8,370 bases of DNA from contig QYPD01000001.1 of NCBI GenBank assembly GCA_007279775.1, forward strand, positions 1 through 8,370. The letters run 5' to 3'. Shown here piece by piece: positions 5,708 through 8,370 of the stretch; within the stretch, counting starts at the first letter, position 1, and each line of letters opens with the position of its first letter. Made by a program: the position numbers and the translations under genes. The notes beneath the pieces are model-generated. The model searched no databases and was not told the origin of the DNA. It was given only the letters and a program-made list of their open reading frames with translations. This stretch comes from Spirochaetia bacterium (GTDB lineage: Bacteria > Patescibacteriota > Minisyncoccia > UBA6257 > UBA9933).

Positions 5708-5714
5708 AATTGTC
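5688..5714 (+). pseudogene. 27-bp recombinase gene scrap at the symporter 3' end
   Basis: Identical over 27 bp to the recombinase coding strand for residues 32-40 (AAKEKLEIV; reverse complement of 3933-3959). It overlaps the end and stop of the symporter gene in a different frame and is followed at once by the right arm. The stop codon that would end the circular-form recombinase (TCA at 5713-5715 on the plus strand) straddles its edge. Confidence 0.8.
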
Positions 5715-5812
5715 AGCGGTGCGGCTCCGCCGCCTTTCCGAATTTTCGCGGGGGGAATTCCTCGCCGCCGCAGGCGGCGAAATGCGTTCGGACTAATTCA
5801 AGAATACTGCAC
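5715..5812 (+). repeat. Inverted repeat B, outer copy (element right arm R)
   Basis: 98-bp GC-rich arm with a perfect hairpin CGCCGCC-GCA-GGCGGCG at 5763-5779 and a second inverted segment GCGGCTCCGC near 5721. It ends in AAGAATACTGCAC. It could also stop symporter transcripts, but no T run follows. Read on the minus strand it is open and encodes the alternative recombinase tail SILELVRTHFAACGGEEFPP and onward. Confidence 0.85.
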
Positions 5813-5820
5813 TTAATAAA
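5800..5820. other. attR: right junction of the element
   Basis: The right arm ends at GCAC (5809-5812) and runs into AT-rich TTAATAAA. Removing 2596-5812 rejoins the tRNA acceptor strand CCGCGGCAC to TTAATAAA, the predicted empty site. That empty site lacks an encoded CCA, so either the original tRNA gene had none or this end has drifted. Confidence 0.6.
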
Positions 5821-5836
5821 AATTGAAAAATAAATC

Positions 5837-6292
5837 ATGACATTCATAATTGCCACAATAGTAATAATTATAGGAGTTATAATATTTTCATTTACTATTA
5901 GTAATAGTATCCTAATAATATTTTTTGCTATTCCGTTTACAAAAAAGCTAGAAAATATTTCTTTATTAAAATCAGGCAACCACATAATTCGTAGTTACAT
6001 CATAAAATTATTTATTCAGATCGCTATTTTTTTTGCAACAACAATATTTTTCTACATTTATTTTTTAAATGACGCATTTGTTAGCTTAATGGTTGGCTAT
6101 GCTTTTGGCGTTATAGGTATTATTATAAAAATAAAAGAATTTAGCTTAAATATGAATAATTTTGCGGATTATTTTGGAGCAAACAAAGATTATTTTTGGA
6201 AAGAGCTGATTGTTAAATATAATGAGGATAGAAATAAATTGTTGGAGTTTATAGTTGTTGCATTAAAAGAAAAAAATAATCATGAAAACTGA
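5837..6292 (+). CDS. Small membrane protein of unknown function
   Basis: 151 residues, not recognised. The N-terminus (residues 3-34) is one long hydrophobic stretch rich in Ile, ending in a KK pair. A second hydrophobic block covers about 54-76, and a third about 80-97 (VSLMVGYAFGVIGIIIKI). The C-terminal third is charged and probably cytoplasmic (KDYFWKELIVKYNEDRNKLLEF). Membrane location is supported; a function is not. The DNA is visibly more AT-rich than the flanking housekeeping genes. No Shine-Dalgarno precedes the ATG, which lies 24 bp beyond the element's right junction. The stop overlaps the start of the next gene by 11 bp, so the two are probably translated as a pair. Confidence 0.6.
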   Translation: MTFIIATIVIIIGVIIFSFTISNSILIIFFAIPFTKKLENISLLKSGNHIIRSYIIKLFIQIAIFFATTIFFYIYFLNDAFVSLMVGYAFGVIGIIIKIKEFSLNMNNFADYFGANKDYFWKELIVKYNEDRNKLLEFIVVALKEKNNHEN

Positions 6293-6650
6293 GGATACTC
6301 TATATATAAAAATTCTTATTTGGGCATATCAAAGGCAGGAAGCTGGCTTTAGTTGGGGAGACTTGAAAAAAGAATTTGGATTAAGTTTAGAACAAGAGCA
6401 ATGGGTACAAAAAGTATTTCGCTCTAATATGCCTGTGAACAATAATCTGATTGATCATTTGAGCTATAACGAGCAAAAAGATGAGCATCTTTTTGTAATA
6501 ACATCAAAAGGTACATCTGCTGCTATTGAATATTTAAACTTAATGGAGGCAAAAATAAGTAGTAAACGAGCAGAAAAAATTGCACTTGTTGCTATCGTTA
6601 TAGGAGTAGTGGTTGGTGTATTTCAGATTATTGTTGGTCTCTGCGGTTAA
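6282..6650 (+). CDS. Putative winged-helix protein with C-terminal membrane anchor
   Basis: 122 residues. The first 80 or so look like a small alpha/beta winged-helix fold (YIKILIWAYQRQEAGFSWGDLKKEFGLS, then a beta-like HLFVITSKGTSAAIEYLNL). A Lys/Arg/Glu-rich stretch follows (EAKISSKRAEK). A single hydrophobic helix IALVAIVIGVVVGVFQIIVGL closes the protein. The order of DNA-binding-like domain then membrane anchor suggests a membrane-tethered regulator or adaptor; this is inference from shape only. It overlaps the preceding membrane-protein gene by 11 bp, shares its AT-rich composition, and probably works with it. A short palindrome GGTTAACTCCTTAACC (6646-6661) overlaps its stop; it has no T run and is not a convincing terminator. 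Confidence 0.65.
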   Translation: MKTEDTLYIKILIWAYQRQEAGFSWGDLKKEFGLSLEQEQWVQKVFRSNMPVNNNLIDHLSYNEQKDEHLFVITSKGTSAAIEYLNLMEAKISSKRAEKIALVAIVIGVVVGVFQIIVGLCG

Positions 6651-6682
6651 CTCCTTAACCCGTCCGAAATTCACTAAAAGAC

Positions 6683-7432
6683 ATGCTCCAAAACGAACCC
6701 TTTGTTATTTATAAAGACAAAAACTTTCTGGCGGTTTATAAACCGGCAGGCTTGTTGGTACATCCAGCAGGAAGCTTGAAACTTGAAACTCAAAACTTGA
6801 AACAGGCTGCTTTAACGGACTGGCTGTTGGAAAATTATCCCGAAGTAAAAAATGTGGGTGACGAGCCGGAAATCCGGCCGGGAATAGTACATCGTTTAGA
6901 TAAAGATGTTTCCGGAATTATGTTAATTGCCCGAAATCAGAAATATTTTGAATATTTAAAAAATCTTTTTCAAACTCGGCAAATTAAGAAAAATTATCTG
7001 GCTTTAGTTTATGGCGAAGTCAAATCAAAAACGGGGACAATAGACAAGCCGATTTCAATAAAAACGGGGACGATTAAAAGAACGGTTTGGCAAGGTAAAA
7101 ATGAAAAAGAGGCGGTGACGGAATATGAAGTTATAAAATATTATCAGCATGAATCAGATTCAAATCAGCATGAATCAGCGACTTTCAGCTTGCTGAAAGT
7201 TAGTCCAAAAACCGGGCGAACTCACCAGATAAGAATTCATTTGGCTTCAATCGGCCATCCGATTATTGGAGATTCACTTTATGGCAAGAAAACGAACCCG
7301 TTTGGCTTAAAAAGGATATTTTTGCATGCCGAATCGTTGGAATTTAGCCCCGCGGAAGGCGAAAGAATCAAACTGGAAGCGGAATTACCGGATGAATTGA
7401 AAGGTTTGCTAAAAGGGGAGAACTTTAATTGA
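6683..7432 (+). CDS. RluA-family RNA pseudouridine synthase
   Basis: Converts specific uridines to pseudouridine in rRNA or tRNA. The family opening FLAVYKPAGLLVHPAG is at residues 15-30. The catalytic motif HRLDKDVSG has Asp73 as nucleophile. Later come KNYLALVYGEV, GRTHQIRIHL (178-187) and GHPIIGDSLYG. At 249 residues it consists of the catalytic domain alone; the N-terminal S4 domain of RluC and RluD is absent, so it is closer in layout to short RluA-type enzymes, and the target base cannot be told. Two loops carry repeat-derived sequence: CTTGAAAC units at about 6775-6803 (LKLETQNLK) and a 21-bp tandem duplication at 7143-7178. The ATG at 6683 fits the domain start; no clear Shine-Dalgarno precedes it. 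Confidence 0.93.
   Translation: MLQNEPFVIYKDKNFLAVYKPAGLLVHPAGSLKLETQNLKQAALTDWLLENYPEVKNVGDEPEIRPGIVHRLDKDVSGIMLIARNQKYFEYLKNLFQTRQIKKNYLALVYGEVKSKTGTIDKPISIKTGTIKRTVWQGKNEKEAVTEYEVIKYYQHESDSNQHESATFSLLKVSPKTGRTHQIRIHLASIGHPIIGDSLYGKKTNPFGLKRIFLHAESLEFSPAEGERIKLEAELPDELKGLLKGENFN
7143..7178. repeat. In-frame 21-bp-period direct repeat in the pseudouridine synthase gene
   Basis: ATCAGCATGAATCAG occurs at 7143-7157 and again at 7164-7178, giving QHES twice (residues about 155-165). A perfect 9-bp-arm palindrome, ACTTTCAGC TT GCTGAAAGT, follows at 7181-7200. Both lie in a variable loop between conserved blocks. Confidence 0.7.
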
Positions 7433-7488
7433 TGTAATTCAGAGTATTGTTCTAATTTAAATAGAATTCTTTACAAACTATTTTTAGG

Positions 7489-7498
7489 AAGGAGGTGA
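7489..7498 (+). promoter_or_regulatory. Perfect Shine-Dalgarno sequence
   Basis: AAGGAGGTGA, fully complementary to the usual 16S rRNA 3' end, with 6 bp before the ATG at 7505. It fixes the start of the small cysteine-rich gene and stands out because the neighbouring genes have no clear ribosome binding site. Confidence 0.85.
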
Positions 7499-7504
7499 AA
7501 GAAT

Positions 7505-7765
7505 ATGTGTTGGTTTTGCAGTAATAATGACGATGAAGGTAGAAGATTGATTATTGAAAGGGGGAATAAACAAACAAGTGTTCTTCTTTGTGTCCCGTGC
7601 TATTCCAAATTTGAAGCGCACGGAATCGTAATTTGCCAGAAATGCGGAAATCTGTATCTCCGTAATGACGGCAATTACGTTGTTGAGTATCTCTCGGATT
7701 GCGAACGCTGTCATGTTAATGTGGTGCCGTTTGCATTGAGAAATGGAAATGGCGCAACGGCTTAA
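7505..7765 (+). CDS. Small protein with four CxxC motifs (putative zinc-ribbon protein)
   Basis: 86 residues, family not recognised. Eight cysteines occur as four CxxC pairs: Cys2/Cys5, Cys29/Cys32, Cys44/Cys47 and Cys66/Cys69, the last followed by His70. This spacing suits two zinc sites, either two small ribbons or one interleaved pair. There is no signal peptide or membrane segment, so it is probably cytoplasmic. It may bind nucleic acid or protein, but nothing here decides this. The start is set by the strong Shine-Dalgarno sequence 6 bp upstream. An intrinsic terminator begins at the stop codon, so it is likely a single-gene transcript or the end of one from the pseudouridine synthase gene, whose stop lies about 70 bp upstream. 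The strong translation signal suggests high expression. Confidence 0.8.
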   Translation: MCWFCSNNDDEGRRLIIERGNKQTSVLLCVPCYSKFEAHGIVICQKCGNLYLRNDGNYVVEYLSDCERCHVNVVPFALRNGNGATA

Positions 7766-7812
7766 ATCGGGAGAGAAACCGGAAGTTCCGACGAATTCCT
7801 CCCGATTTTTTT
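7764..7812 (+). terminator. Intrinsic terminator after the four-CxxC gene
   Basis: A 10-bp stem AAATCGGGAG (7764-7773) with CTCCCGATTT (7799-7808), running into a T tract to 7812. The loop holds a smaller stem CGGAA/TTCCG. It overlaps the stop codon of the gene before it. Confidence 0.85.
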
Positions 7813-7828
7813 ATTTTTACGGCGATTC

Positions 7829-7857
7829 TTGACTATGTTCTAAAAACGTATTAGTAT
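7829..7857 (+). promoter_or_regulatory. Sigma70-type promoter for rplS
   Basis: TTGACT at 7829-7834, a 17-bp spacer, then TAGTAT at 7852-7857. It lies just past a terminator and about 35 bp before the rplS start, so a promoter is needed here. The hexamers match consensus at 5 and 4 of 6 bases. Confidence 0.6.
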
Positions 7858-7891
7858 ATTCGTACCTAAATTAGTAATTAGTTGATTTTAT

Positions 7892-8194
7892 ATGATTCCA
7901 GAACAAATTTTAAAACAAATAAAGCCGGGCGCCACGGTGGCTGTCCAAGACAAGCTTGGGACTTTTAAAGGCGTGGTTTTGGCGAGAAAGCACGGCAAAG
8001 AAAGCGGGGCCACTTTTACGGTGCGCGCGACTTTGCATGAAGTTGGAGTGGAAAAAATTTATCCTATAAATTCTCCAAATATCGTGAAGGTAAAAATCGT
8101 CAGCTCGCCGAAAAAGGTGCACAAATCAAAACTTTACTTCCTTAGAGGTTTTTCAAAGAAAAAAACTCGCCAGAAAATCGGGTCGGCAGCTTAA
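7892..8194 (+). CDS. rplS: 50S ribosomal protein L19
   Basis: Structural protein of the large ribosomal subunit, near the interface with the small subunit. The family signature is clear: GATVAVQD, then GTFKGVVLARKHGKESGATFTVR, GVGVEKIYPINSPNIVKVKIV, and the basic C-terminus KVHKSKLYFLRGFSKKKTRQKI. At 100 residues it is slightly shorter than the usual 110-120, mainly at the N-terminus and the tail. The ATG at 7892 gives the expected N-terminus. No Shine-Dalgarno is visible, although a good promoter lies upstream. In many bacteria rplS follows trmD and rimM; here it stands alone behind its own promoter, followed 16 bp later by tRNA-Leu, which may be transcribed with it. Confidence 0.97.
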   Translation: MIPEQILKQIKPGATVAVQDKLGTFKGVVLARKHGKESGATFTVRATLHEVGVEKIYPINSPNIVKVKIVSSPKKVHKSKLYFLRGFSKKKTRQKIGSAA

Positions 8195-8210
8195 AATTTT
8201 ATAAGATTTT

Positions 8211-8297
8211 GCGCGGGTGTCGTAATCGGTAGCCGAGCAGGATTGAGGTTCCTGTGGCCGCAAGGCCGTGGAGGTTCGAGTCCTCTCCCGCGCACCA
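8211..8297 (+). tRNA. tRNA-Leu (anticodon GAG)
   Basis: Complete class II tRNA. Acceptor GCGCGGG pairs with CCCGCGC. The anticodon stem CAGGA/TCCTG closes the loop TTGAGGT, giving anticodon GAG (decodes CUC and CUU). The variable arm has a GGCC/GGCC stem, the T loop is TTCGAGT, and CCA is encoded. It follows rplS by 16 bp. TATAAG at 8200-8205 is too close to the mature 5' end to be certain as its own -10. This gene shows that genomic CCA is usual in this organism. Confidence 0.95.
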
Positions 8298-8328
8298 GTA
8301 GTAACTTGTTCGGAATTAAGAGTATGGA

Positions 8329-8353
8329 GCGATTTTGCGGAAGCCAAAATCGC
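8329..8353. other. Hairpin downstream of tRNA-Leu(GAG)
   Basis: GCGATTTTG, a 7-base loop, then CAAAATCGC: perfect 9-bp arms. It is followed by GCTTTGATTTTCG rather than a clean T run. It may be a weak terminator of the rplS-tRNA transcript, or the start of another repeat cut off by the window edge. Nothing else is seen in the last 73 bases. Confidence 0.4.
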
Positions 8354-8370
8354 GCTTTGATTTTCGCCAA

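Larger units (their letters stand above)
2592..5812. mobile_element. tRNA-Leu-integrated serine-recombinase element with symporter cargo
   Basis: A 3.2-kb element bounded by GCAC at both ends. It contains a large serine recombinase and a sodium:solute symporter, divergently transcribed from a 329-bp centre. Its left arm (L, 2592-2692) and right arm (R, 5715-5812) both occur again in reverse and joined at GTGC in the centre (4096-4196 and 4193-4290). That joined copy is what the circularised element's attP should look like, which supports both boundaries independently. No replication or conjugation gene is present, so it would move only by recombinase action or with help from elsewhere. Confidence 0.7.

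Noticed and set aside
2592..5812. Insertion sequence with a DDE transposase
   Set aside because: No DDE-type transposase and no target-site duplication of the usual kind; the only recombination gene is a serine recombinase with tRNA attachment sites.
5715..5812. Intrinsic terminator for the symporter
   Set aside because: Strong GC hairpins but no following T tract, and the segment is better explained as the element's right arm.
6646..6661. Terminator at GGTTAACTCCTTAACC after the winged-helix gene
   Set aside because: Perfect 6-bp arms but low GC and no T run; it may be chance.
8153..8347. Minus-strand open frame over tRNA-Leu(GAG), containing RERTRTSTALRPQEPQ
   Set aside because: Antisense of a class II tRNA; such frames are common annotation errors.

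Overview
The window looks like a chromosome segment from an uncultivated bacterium of the Candidate Phyla Radiation (Patescibacteria, Parcubacteria-like). This rests on moderate to low GC, compact genes with few Shine-Dalgarno sites, short housekeeping proteins, and AT-rich and GC-rich short repeats that invade coding linkers. The assignment is inference; no marker here fixes a species.

Left part (1-2511): the 3' end of a RelA/SpoT (p)ppGpp enzyme converges on and slightly overlaps parB. parB lies downstream of parA on the minus strand, forming a chromosome-partitioning pair. A degenerate TACGAAT-type repeat fills the parA-parB gap, and a GC-rich palindromic insert of about 31 codons sits in the ParB N-terminal linker.

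Middle (2512-5812): a tRNA-Leu(CAA) gene is the integration site of a roughly 3.2-kb mobile element. The element carries a large serine recombinase (minus strand) and a sodium:solute symporter (plus strand), transcribed divergently. Attachment sites can be read directly: attL at the tRNA 3' end, attR at about 5809-5812, and between the two genes an inverted copy of the reconstituted circular junction (attP-like). Two long inverted-repeat pairs (101 bp identical; 98 bp with one mismatch) meet at that junction. A further 27-bp inverted pair precedes the two start codons. Three short scraps of the recombinase gene border the cargo. The last recombinase codons run through the host tRNA antisense strand, so the predicted C-terminus differs between the integrated and circular forms. 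This element is the most unusual object in the window.

Right part (5813-8370): an AT-rich overlapping pair of small unknown genes (a membrane protein and a putative winged-helix protein with a C-terminal membrane anchor), an RluA-family pseudouridine synthase, an 86-residue protein with four CxxC motifs behind a perfect Shine-Dalgarno sequence and followed by an intrinsic terminator, then a promoter, ribosomal protein L19 (rplS) and tRNA-Leu(GAG). This is housekeeping translation and RNA-modification context around the mobile insertion.
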